Part shown: positions 1-6,243 of the stretch, one piece after another
Layout: every line of letters begins with the position of its first letter
Position numbering within the stretch: the first letter of the stretch is position 1
NCBI GenBank assembly: GCA_947258625.1
Contig: CAMYJN010000050.1
Span: 1 to 9,973, forward strand
Source: an uncultured Polyangiaceae bacterium
Lineage (GTDB): Bacteria > Myxococcota_A > Polyangia > Polyangiales > Houyiibacteriaceae
DNA length: 9,973 nt
Reading direction: 5' to 3'
Position numbers and translations under genes: made by a program
The notes under the pieces: generated by a model
Seen by the model: the letters and a program-made list of their open reading frames with translations, nothing else
Told to the model about the DNA's origin: nothing
The model's database searches: none

Positions 1-133
1 CACCCTCGAGATCCGGCAGGTGGGAATTGAAGTAGTGCCAGACGAAGTCTTCCGCGAAGAGGTCCGAGGCTTCGCCCAGGTTGCGGAGGTCTAGTTGCTT
101 GAACAGAGAGATGTTCGGGTGCTCTTCGGTCAT
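1..133 (-). CDS. NTF2/SnoaL-like protein, N-terminal fragment (cut by window edge)
   Basis: The minus strand reads an ATG at 133 followed by an open frame to the left edge, so only about the first 44 residues are visible (MTEEHPNISLFKQLDLRNLG at the start, then an aspartate/phenylalanine-rich segment with EDFVWHYFNSHLP). A first helix followed by a '..LFAEDFVWHYFN..' strand is typical of NTF2-like/SnoaL-like alpha+beta barrel proteins, which act as small cyclases, isomerases or ligand-binding proteins; that assignment rests on pattern recognition of a short N-terminus only. The start codon lies inside an ATGA that is also the stop of the upstream solenoid-like gene (4-base overlap), so the two are almost certainly co-transcribed and translationally coupled. 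Substrate and exact role cannot be told. Confidence 0.6.
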   Translation of the reverse strand, partial: MTEEHPNISLFKQLDLRNLGEASDLFAEDFVWHYFNSHLPDLEG

Positions 134-759
134 GGTCGTGCGCCTCCTTCGCTAGCCGCCGAGCCCTCGAGCAGGCTTCGACCCGACTCCATGGCGCCAC
201 CCATGACTTCACCCACATGGATCTTTGCCGACACCTCGCCATCGTAGACGTTTCCGAGGAGAACATTGACATCGAGTCTTCCACCACGGACGTCCCCGAT
301 GAACAGATTGGTCTTCGTGACGACGCCTCCCCGTAGGTTGCCGACGAGCACGTTCGCCCCCTCGATCGAGCCGCCATGCACATCGCCGGTCAACACGTTG
401 ATACCGCGCAGGGCGCCGCCGCGGACATCCCCGATGAGCAGGTTCACGCCGCGGACATCCCCATCGGCGAGGTCGACCACACCCACGTTGCACCCTCGCA
501 CCGTTCCGCCTGTGACGGTGCCCTTCATCAGATTGGCCCCACGAACTGCAGCCCCGCGCCGCACTTCCCCCAGGAACACCGCGACGCCGCGGAGGGTCTC
601 TCCCTCAGCAAGCGGCTCGCTCCGAATCAAACTGGGTTTATCGTTGGCTGCGAGATCCTCGAGGGCGTCGCGGACTTCGGTCGGTAGAGACTCGACCACT
701 CGGCCGAACAGCCTGCTCTCGGTCAGTTTGGATACGAACTGATGGATTGGACTTGTCAT
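130..759 (-). CDS. glycine-rich ~15-residue repeat protein, probable beta-solenoid
   Basis: A 209-aa protein that I do not recognise as a named family. Residues 1-55 are an ordinary, probably helical head without a signal peptide. From about residue 60 to 190 it consists of glycine-rich repeats with the consensus G-[DNE]-V-x-G-G-x-[VIL]-x-G-x-N-V-L-x: clear units start at residues 110, 125, 140, 155 and 169, with less regular units at 64, 80 and 100. Alternating small and beta-branched residues with glycine turns suggest a beta-solenoid, somewhat like bactofilin or pentapeptide-repeat folds, but the period and residues match neither exactly. The open frame continues upstream to 1140, but the ATG at 759 is preferred because GGGAGAAAG lies just ahead of it and the extension is arginine-rich and non-coding in character. 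The stop overlaps the start of the NTF2-like gene (ATGA), so the pair forms an operon. Likely cytoplasmic; function unknown. Confidence 0.75.
   Translation of the reverse strand: MTSPIHQFVSKLTESRLFGRVVESLPTEVRDALEDLAANDKPSLIRSEPLAEGETLRGVAVFLGEVRRGAAVRGANLMKGTVTGGTVRGCNVGVVDLADGDVRGVNLLIGDVRGGALRGINVLTGDVHGGSIEGANVLVGNLRGGVVTKTNLFIGDVRGGRLDVNVLLGNVYDGEVSAKIHVGEVMGGAMESGRSLLEGSAASEGGARP
418..462. repeat. 15-bp direct repeat, period 30, inside the solenoid gene
   Basis: GCCGCGGACATCCCC occurs at 418-432 and again at 448-462. The 30-base spacing equals ten codons and corresponds to the short unit GDVRGVNLLI followed by GDVRGG in the protein, whereas neighbouring units are 14-16 residues. It suggests a recent in-frame duplication or partial deletion of one repeat unit. 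Confidence 0.75.
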
Positions 760-968
760 GGTACTTTCTCCCGCCGTCTGCAAAGTTGTGCAAGACCTGT
801 TCCATGCGGGAACCCGTCGACGCCCCGTTTCCTGCGGAACGACGGGCGTTGCACGAGTCCAGGCTTTCGCGCAGATCTTTCGCGCCACGCGAAATCGTCC
901 CAGAACCGGCGCCAGGGTGATGAGCTGGTAGGATCGGAGGTGCTGATTGCCCCCAAGGGAACCCAACG
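760..968. promoter_or_regulatory. divergent intergenic region with operator-like TTTCGCG half-sites
   Basis: These 209 bases separate the minus-strand solenoid operon from the plus-strand dehydrogenase, so both promoters should lie here. Two direct copies of CTTTCGCGC stand at 864-872 and 877-885 (period 13), and the second copy also forms a perfect 7-bp inverted repeat with CGCGAAA (TTTCGCG at 878-884, CGCGAAA at 888-894, 3-base loop). Three half-sites in about 30 bases look like a transcription-factor operator. A weaker, imperfect hairpin lies at 821-848. I see no convincing -35/-10 pair. The regulator is unknown and none is encoded in the window. Confidence 0.4.
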
Positions 969-2105
969 ATGCACGAGGAGTCGCCGAAACGAATTCTGCT
1001 GGTCGGAGCAACGGGCTACGCGGGCCGCAAACTGGCCAACTATTTGCTGACGAGTACCGACGCGACCGTAATCCTGTGCGGCCGAGACAGAACCAAGCTC
1101 GGTGACCTACAGTCGAGCCTTCCTGCGGTCGATCTCTCACGGCGAACGGAGTTGCTCGAGCTCGACGCAGCCAATGTCGATGTCACCGCCCTCACCGATT
1201 TCGATTTGCTCGTGAACGCTACGGGCACCGGGCGGCACAACGCTTCGATGATCCAGGCCTGCCTCGGACGACGAGCTGACTGGATCGACATGCAGATGAC
1301 TAATGAGCTACTGAATCCGCCGACGGAGCTTCGAGCAAAGATCGAACGCGCAGGTTGCTGCTTCGTCATTCAGGCCGGGTTTCATCCGGGGATCCTCGCC
1401 GCGCTCGTGCGCCATGCGGCGCAGCAAATGGATACCATCCACAGCGCCATCGTCGGAAGCGTGATCCGTGACAAGGACGGCGTGCCCTTCACCTCGGGAG
1501 TCACTGAGCTCGTCGAGTCGTTCCATGACTACAAGAGCGAGATGTACAAAGAAGGCCACTGGCAGAAACTGGACTATGCGGCCTATCCGACGGTCGAGTT
1601 CGAGTATGGTTTCGGCAAGCTACGCGCCTATCCAGTAGAGATGCCAGAATTGCGCCGCTTGCCCGAGCTGTTGCCGGACTTGGAGAATACCGGTTTCTTC
1701 GTTGCGGGTTTCAATTGGGTCGCCGACTATCTGGTTACGCCGCTGATGATGCTCAGCTCCAACATCGCACCTCGGCAAACCGCATCGTGGCTGGGGCATC
1801 TGCTGAGCTGGTCCACGAGGACATTCGCTCGGCCACCCTACGGCACGGTCGTGCAGGTCGATGCCGAAGGTCAATGCGACGATCAGCCGGCCCACTTTCG
1901 GCTCTCCATGTTCCACGAGAACGCCTACGTCCTGACGGCTGTCCCGACCGTCGCGATGATCAAGCAGATGCTGCAAGATGAGTTCCGACCTGGCATCCAC
2001 CTAATGGGACTCTGCTGTGACCCCGTCCAGCTGCTCTCGGATATCGAGCGGATGGGAATTTCAATCACTCGACAGCTCGAGACCATTCATTATCCCGGGA
2101 CTTAG
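969..2105 (+). CDS. saccharopine dehydrogenase-like NAD(P)-binding protein
   Basis: A 378-aa protein with an N-terminal Rossmann fold: beta-strand plus GATGYAGR at residues 13-20 (the extended-type nucleotide-binding loop), CGRD at 37-40 after the second strand, and NATGTGRHN at 83-91. The segment IQAGFHPGILAALVRH (134-149) corresponds to the conserved G-F-x-P-G helix start of saccharopine dehydrogenase-like proteins. Residues 210-330 form the alpha/beta insertion domain, and RPGIHLMG near 340 leads into the C-terminal helix. Many such homologues reduce or isomerise unknown substrates (trans-acting enoyl reductase-like proteins belong here), so true lysine-pathway activity should not be assumed. 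AAGGGA ends 8 bases before the ATG. It is transcribed alone, divergent from the solenoid pair. Catalytic substrate is unknown. Confidence 0.85.
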   Translation: MHEESPKRILLVGATGYAGRKLANYLLTSTDATVILCGRDRTKLGDLQSSLPAVDLSRRTELLELDAANVDVTALTDFDLLVNATGTGRHNASMIQACLGRRADWIDMQMTNELLNPPTELRAKIERAGCCFVIQAGFHPGILAALVRHAAQQMDTIHSAIVGSVIRDKDGVPFTSGVTELVESFHDYKSEMYKEGHWQKLDYAAYPTVEFEYGFGKLRAYPVEMPELRRLPELLPDLENTGFFVAGFNWVADYLVTPLMMLSSNIAPRQTASWLGHLLSWSTRTFARPPYGTVVQVDAEGQCDDQPAHFRLSMFHENAYVLTAVPTVAMIKQMLQDEFRPGIHLMGLCCDPVQLLSDIERMGISITRQLETIHYPGT

Positions 2106-2543
2106 CATCCATGCGCGTGGGCCAAGGGACGAACAACAGAGGCGACGCGGGCCCAACAAGGTCGGCGAAAAACGTCGCTCCCAACGCGTGAACTACGACG
2201 AATCCGATGGCTACGAGAAAGACAGCCAGCCAAGGCTTCGGACATCTCGTGCTCCGACTTTGGAACATCGCGTCCCACCGCCCAGCCGATGAGCCATCCA
2301 GCGACCCCCAATGGAAGTGCTGAGTCCCCAACCGACCATCGTCACGATCATCGCAGCGCCAGCGCGCACGATCTCACGTCACTTCCACACCGTTCTTACG
2401 TCCGTCTCTCCCTGGTCGAGGTTTCACTCTGCCACTGTGGCAACTTGCCGAGATCAGCTTCGTATGAGCAATTGTGAGAAGCCGATTCCATATAACATCA
2501 GACGGCGGCTTACCTACAGATCAAAAAAGACAAAGAGGGAATC
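2106..2543. other. 438-base intergenic stretch without a convincing gene
   Basis: This follows the dehydrogenase stop and precedes the alpha/beta hydrolase. The minus strand carries an open frame from an ATG at 2268 to 2065, overlapping the dehydrogenase 3' end, that would encode a 67-aa single-helix membrane peptide (hydrophobic stretch WLAVFLVAIGFVVVHALG) with a weak GGTGGGA ahead of the start; another minus frame at 2102-2311 is also partly hydrophobic. Neither is supported well enough to call, though a decayed membrane-protein gene is possible. TATAAC at 2491-2496 is a candidate -10 for the hydrolase, but the best upstream TTGTGA (2472-2477) is only 13 bases away, too close for a normal spacer. 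Confidence 0.5.
2535..2540 (+). promoter_or_regulatory. ribosome binding site of the alpha/beta hydrolase
   Basis: GAGGGA sits immediately upstream of the ATG at 2544 (5 bases from the end of GAGG to the start) in an A-rich context. It decides the start that gives the protein its hydrophobic N-terminal anchor. Confidence 0.6.
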
Positions 2544-3560
2544 ATGTTAGTAGGACGACTGCTCCGCATTCTTTCAATCGTGATCCTAGCGATACTTCTC
2601 ATCATCGTGGTCGCGGTCGTCGGTCTGTCTCTCTACGAGCCTTCACTGGCGGAGGGCTTCGCTTTCAGCTCGGCAGGGAAGACGATACGGCTTTCAGATG
2701 GGCGCACCTTGGCTTACTTGGACACCGGGGACCCTGAAGGCCGTCCTGTGTTCTACTTCCACGGGGCTCCGGGCTCGCGTCTCGAGGTGCTTGTCTTTGA
2801 CGAGCTCAACCAGCAGTTGGGGATACGCATGATAGCCCCCGACCGCCCTGGTCACGGGCTGTCCGACTTCCAGCAGGATCGCACGTACCTCGATTGGCCG
2901 AATGACGTCAGTGAGCTGGCAGACCAACTCGGCATCGACCGCTTCGCTGTGCTGGGTTGGAGCTCCGGAGGTCCGTATGCGGCCGCGGTCGCCCACGGAA
3001 TCCCTCAGCGCCTCACCGTGGCCGCCGTCGTGGCCGGAGAGGCCCCCTACGCAAGCGACGACCTTCCCCATGGCGCGCTAACTGCGGATACCTTCAGCGG
3101 TTCGAGGGTCAACAAGCTGCTCATCTGGAGCGCAAGAGATGGTCCGTGGTTAATGCGGGCTCTCTTCCGAATGATGCGTGTCCTGATCTTCCGGGACCCT
3201 ACCGGCTTGGCTGAGAACTCTGCTGACGCGAACCTGTCAGCGAAGGACAAGCGGTTTTTCGCACGCCGCGAATACAGTGCCGTGATGCTCGAGGCGCTTC
3301 GTCAGGGTGCCGAAGGGACGGCGCACGACTTCATGATCGAGCGCCTGGACTGGCCCTTCGAGCTCGAGGAAATTCATGCGCCAACGGTGTTGGTGATCCA
3401 TGGCGAGGAGGACGGGGGAGTACACCCCGCAATCGCTGAGTACGTGTGCACGCGTATCCCGTCCTGCGATGAGCCGACGATCTATCCACGTGAGGGTCAC
3501 TCAGTCGTGTACTATCGCTACGAAGAGATTATCCCGGCTATGCTCAAGGCTTGGGACTGA
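2544..3560 (+). CDS. membrane-anchored alpha/beta hydrolase
   Basis: A 338-aa alpha/beta hydrolase. Residues 5-31 are a strongly hydrophobic helix after MLVGRLLR, with no clear cleavage site, so it is probably a signal anchor holding the enzyme at the cytoplasmic membrane with the catalytic domain outside. The fold begins with FSSAGKTIRLSDGRTLAY (41-58). HGAPGS (73-78) is the oxyanion loop, PDRPGHGLSD (99-108) is typical of the family, GWSSG (138-142) is the nucleophile elbow with Ser140, HGEED (286-290) supplies the acid Asp290, and EGHS (317-320) gives the catalytic His319. The triad is therefore complete and the gene intact. A lid of mainly helical character spans about 175-270. Family members hydrolyse esters, lactones, epoxides or related bonds; the substrate cannot be read from the sequence. 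It is convergent with the methyltransferase at 3611, with 50 bases between. Confidence 0.88.
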   Translation: MLVGRLLRILSIVILAILLIIVVAVVGLSLYEPSLAEGFAFSSAGKTIRLSDGRTLAYLDTGDPEGRPVFYFHGAPGSRLEVLVFDELNQQLGIRMIAPDRPGHGLSDFQQDRTYLDWPNDVSELADQLGIDRFAVLGWSSGGPYAAAVAHGIPQRLTVAAVVAGEAPYASDDLPHGALTADTFSGSRVNKLLIWSARDGPWLMRALFRMMRVLIFRDPTGLAENSADANLSAKDKRFFARREYSAVMLEALRQGAEGTAHDFMIERLDWPFELEEIHAPTVLVIHGEEDGGVHPAIAEYVCTRIPSCDEPTIYPREGHSVVYYRYEEIIPAMLKAWD

Positions 3561-3610
3561 ACAGACCTGACAAGTACCTCGCTGCCCGGGCTCGCCGCCA
3601 GAACATCTTG

Positions 3611-4201
3611 TTACACCTTGCGCGCGACGAAGAAACCGAAGTGGCCCTCGTCATGCGACGCCTCGACGCATAGCCCCGCTGCCTCAAGTCCGCGGGCGAA
3701 TCGCGAGTGATCAAATCGGTCTTCCCTGGGGTGCTGCAGCAGGGCGCGCACCAGCGGATAGCTGAGGAACTTCTCGTAGACTTCGTCGGCGTAGAAGCGC
3801 CCCCCAGGCTTGAGCACGCGATGGACCTCCCTAAGTGCCGCCCTCCAGTTCGGAATGTGATGAATGATGCCGAAATCGAAGACTGCGTCGTAGGTGGCGT
3901 TGTCAGCCCGGATGTCGGTTGCGTCGCCTATCCACAGTGAGACCCGGTCGCCAAAGCGCTCGAGCCGGGCTTGCGCGCGGCGAACCATATCCGGGTCGAG
4001 ATCGAACGCATCCACCGTGTCCGCGCCGAATTGCTCGAGGATGATCTCCACACCGACGCCCCGCCCGCATCCGATTTCGAGCGCCCGGCCCCCAGTCGTG
4101 GCGCCGCCCAGTTCGCGGAGGCGCCTGGCCTCGTAATAGCGCTGCGCTGCCTCACGCACGGGGTTGTTCATCAGGAGCTTTTCGACCTTGTTGAGCAGCA
4201 T
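3611..4201 (-). CDS. class I SAM-dependent methyltransferase
   Basis: A 196-aa Rossmann-fold methyltransferase. Motif I LEIGCGRGVG (41-50) binds SAM, DLDPDM (67-72) supplies the acidic residue for the ribose, IGDATDI (91-97) follows strand 4 and contacts adenine, FDFGIIHHIPNW (108-119) is the post-motif region, and LKPGGRFYADE (130-140) is the conserved turn and strand 5. Overall it belongs to the Methyltransf_11/25-like group of small-molecule methyltransferases; acceptor unknown. The ATG at 4201 is 15 bases after the stop of the upstream membrane protein and has GGAG (4208-4211 on the complementary strand) 6 bases ahead, so it is the last gene of the five-gene minus-strand operon. The N-terminal 35 residues are helical and could form part of the substrate cap. 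Confidence 0.88.
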   Translation of the reverse strand: MLLNKVEKLLMNNPVREAAQRYYEARRLRELGGATTGGRALEIGCGRGVGVEIILEQFGADTVDAFDLDPDMVRRAQARLERFGDRVSLWIGDATDIRADNATYDAVFDFGIIHHIPNWRAALREVHRVLKPGGRFYADEVYEKFLSYPLVRALLQHPREDRFDHSRFARGLEAAGLCVEASHDEGHFGFFVARKV

Positions 4202-4216
4202 ACCTCGCTCCAGGCT

Positions 4217-4885
4217 TCACTCTCCTCCGTCGAACCCTCTGATGAGCTGAATGCCCAATGGAACCAGGGCGACAGCGAGAATGACGGAAGCAACCAAACC
4301 AAAGAGGTCGATGTCGACGGCAGCAGACACGCCCAGCAGCACCATCGCAACGATCAGCGAAACACTCTGCCAGCGCGGAACAGCGCGACCAAGATACAGC
4401 CCGATGCCCTGAATCATGAAGCCGATGGGAAGGAGTGGCAGCAGATAGAGCAGAACTAGCCATCCCTTGAAACTGAACATGGCTTGAATGCCGGGAAGCA
4501 TCTGCGCGAATTGCGCTTCCGGCAGCGTGTCGAACGCGCTTGGAACCAGGCACAAAGCGGTTTTGTCTACAGCAAGCATCACGGCTCCGAACACGGCCAT
4601 GGCGCACCCGAGGAATCCGAGCCATGCGCCCCGCTCCGGCAACATTTCCATGAACTTCAGCGATACGACGATCAGCAGCGGCACGGTGAGCAACATCAGC
4701 ACGTGTCCGAGATGCATGAGCCGATTGCCATGGAACTCGCCGATGCGGGTATTCACGTCCGTCACGATGGCAAGGCTGAAGAGATTGGGGTGGATTGCGA
4801 ATGCGAAGATGAAGACGATTGGAAAGACCACGAAGGCTAGTCCCGTACCCACTCGCTTCGCGGACTCGGGCCTGTAGTTTGTCAT
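4217..4885 (-). CDS. six-helix integral membrane protein of unknown function
   Basis: A 222-aa very hydrophobic protein. Predicted helices by eye lie at about 14-31, 58-78, 86-106, 141-163, 173-191 and 195-213. The loop 32-57 contains HPNLFS and IGEFHGNRLMHLGH, with several histidines next to helix 2. No transporter signature or catalytic motif is recognised; general resemblance is to DUF4386-like small membrane proteins, at low certainty. The start at 4885 is chosen because its ATG shares ATGA with the stop of the preceding fusion gene and has AGGGG about 8 bases upstream; a longer frame from 5014 would lie inside that gene and is hydrophilic. The tight coupling implies that it is made in stoichiometry with the membrane-tethered ATC-hydrolase-like protein and may form a complex with it. 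Confidence 0.82.
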   Translation of the reverse strand: MTNYRPESAKRVGTGLAFVVFPIVFIFAFAIHPNLFSLAIVTDVNTRIGEFHGNRLMHLGHVLMLLTVPLLIVVSLKFMEMLPERGAWLGFLGCAMAVFGAVMLAVDKTALCLVPSAFDTLPEAQFAQMLPGIQAMFSFKGWLVLLYLLPLLPIGFMIQGIGLYLGRAVPRWQSVSLIVAMVLLGVSAAVDIDLFGLVASVILAVALVPLGIQLIRGFDGGE

Positions 4886-6003
4886 CGGCGCAACCCCTTT
4901 CCACCGCGCCAGAGCAGGCTCCCTGTCGCGAAAACCGAAACGAAGATCAAAGCGAACGGCACCCACGTGCCAAGTGCGCTCGAAAACATTGCGAAACTTC
5001 GTTGGATCAGCCAAGCGACGATCAGGACGTCTAGCGCAATGACGATTGCGGTGAAGGCGCTGGCCACAAACATGGGACGGCGACCGCCGCTGCGCAGGAA
5101 GAGATGCGCCGTCACGACTGCAAAAATGATCGGCGCCCCGACCGCGTGCCCGATGATTGCTGTCGACTCCGACACCGTGGCGAGCAGCACGCCCATGAGC
5201 GCGCCGCAGGCCGCCCAGCCGACGACGCCGTGTCCGATCAGAGCGGCGAGTGATGCACGCGGGATTCCGACGTCGGGCGCACCCGGGCGCCGGAAGCGGA
5301 AGTCACAACGCTCGCCACCCTGTGCAAGCGTCGTCGTGCGGATGAGCTCGATGCCGAGCAGCTCCGTGTGGGGCCAGTCGAGCTCACATAGGACGGGGGC
5401 AAGCTCCTCGGCCCCTTCTGCGCGGAGGAACTCGATGATTCCGCATTCCACGAAGTCGATGCCGTAGTCGAAGTGCCCGGGCTCACCCGGGACGAATCGG
5501 GAGACATAGTCACCTGGATGCGTGCGCGCCTCAGATGCGATGGCGAGCCGCCGCACCTTCTTTTGGTTGGCCGGGCCCATGCGGATTCGTCCGTAGAGGC
5601 GCCTCAGCGTACGCGGGTAGTGCGACCAGTAGCTTCTGAACATCTCGCAGAAAAGCTCAGGCGCTTCGTCGAGCGTTAGCCCGCGTGGCTCGAGTACGCG
5701 CCAGAGGGCGAGCCAGAATGCCGAGCCGTACAGGCTGAAGGAGCGAGGGTTCGCCGAGCCGCCGATCCACGGCAAGCGGTCAATGACCGCTTCGTACTCT
5801 GCCCGAGTCTCGGCGATCGCCGCATCGAGGCCCTCCTCGCCGAATCGGTCCACGAGCAAATCCCGCAAGGTCGTCACGCCGCGATCAAATTGTCTAAGCA
5901 ATCGACCGCGCAGCCGTGCGTCCAGGTCTACCGCAAGCTCGGCTGGACTGTTGGGCGCAAAGGCGGACGCTGCTCCCCGCCTAGGTGAACCGCTAGAACG
6001 CAT
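4882..6003 (-). CDS. ATC-hydrolase-like domain fused to a C-terminal four-helix membrane domain
   Basis: A 373-aa two-part protein. Residues about 30-238 match the L-2-amino-thiazoline-4-carboxylic acid hydrolase-like family: a helical N-terminal half, then GIDFVECGIIEFLRAEGAEE (181-200), APVLCELDWP (202-211) and the hallmark RTTTLAQGGERCDFRFRR (222-239). Cysteines at 187, 206 and 233 and Asp209/Asp234 sit at conserved positions. Known members hydrolyse a thiazoline ring in bacterial L-cysteine formation, but most homologues are uncharacterised. Residues 251-365 form about four membrane helices with conserved-looking GHGVVGW, HAVGAPI and LGTWVPFALIF segments; I believe this module also occurs as a separate protein elsewhere, which makes the fusion notable. 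TAGGTGA ahead of the ATG overlaps the stop of the 68-aa gene. The stop overlaps the next start (ATGA). Confidence 0.8.
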   Translation of the reverse strand: MRSSGSPRRGAASAFAPNSPAELAVDLDARLRGRLLRQFDRGVTTLRDLLVDRFGEEGLDAAIAETRAEYEAVIDRLPWIGGSANPRSFSLYGSAFWLALWRVLEPRGLTLDEAPELFCEMFRSYWSHYPRTLRRLYGRIRMGPANQKKVRRLAIASEARTHPGDYVSRFVPGEPGHFDYGIDFVECGIIEFLRAEGAEELAPVLCELDWPHTELLGIELIRTTTLAQGGERCDFRFRRPGAPDVGIPRASLAALIGHGVVGWAACGALMGVLLATVSESTAIIGHAVGAPIIFAVVTAHLFLRSGGRRPMFVASAFTAIVIALDVLIVAWLIQRSFAMFSSALGTWVPFALIFVSVFATGSLLWRGGKGLRR

Positions 6004-6017
6004 GTGGGTATCTTCAC

Positions 6018-6224
6018 CTAAGCACGCTCATAAAGCCACGCTCCAGCGAACGAGGCGGCTAGAGTTTCGAACAAGGCCCAGCCGACGGTACTGAGGTACA
6101 ACTTGGTTGAATAGACGCCCATGGTGGCTGACCATCCAAAGGCCAATACATACACCAGCAGCCAAGTGATCAAGCCCGCCAATAGGCCACCTTTGATTAG
6201 GTCAGCTGTGTTGATCGTTCTCAT
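6018..6224 (-). CDS. small two-helix membrane protein
   Basis: A 68-aa protein with two hydrophobic stretches, about residues 10-30 (KGGLLAGLITWLLVYVLAFG) and 42-64 (LYLSTVGWALFETLAASFAG), separated by a short polar loop. The K-G-G-L-L-A-G-L start of helix 1 resembles many unnamed small bacterial membrane proteins. The open frame, the clean membrane pattern and its position 19 bases after the MDR gene and 14 bases before the ATC-hydrolase fusion support it as real. The ribosome binding site is poor (AGG only 3-4 bases from the ATG), so it may be translated by coupling from the MDR gene. It could be an accessory subunit of the membrane complex in this operon. Function unknown. Confidence 0.65.
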   Translation of the reverse strand: MRTINTADLIKGGLLAGLITWLLVYVLAFGWSATMGVYSTKLYLSTVGWALFETLAASFAGAWLYERA

Positions 6225-6243
6225 GAACCTGTTTGAAGGCTGG

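Noticed and set aside
266..742. Plus-strand 158-aa proline/threonine-rich frame
   Set aside because: Antisense shadow of the repeat-rich solenoid gene; its periodicity comes from the same DNA repeats.
760..1140. N-terminal extension of the solenoid frame up to 1140
   Set aside because: It crosses the divergent promoter region and overlaps the dehydrogenase; residues are arginine/tryptophan-rich, and a good ribosome site precedes the ATG at 759.
2289..2737. Plus-strand short frames ahead of and across the hydrolase start
   Set aside because: No ribosome sites, low-complexity histidine/serine-rich peptides, and overlap with the intact hydrolase gene in another frame.
3561..3610. Intrinsic terminator between the convergent hydrolase and methyltransferase genes
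   Set aside because: Only a short GCCCGGGC palindrome and no T-run on either strand.
4152..4904. Minus-strand 250-aa arginine/histidine-rich frame
   Set aside because: Out-of-frame shadow of the membrane-protein and methyltransferase genes.
4886..5014. Longer start for the 222-aa membrane protein
   Set aside because: The extension lies fully inside the fusion gene; the ATGA-coupled start at 4885 has a good ribosome site and begins just before the first helix.
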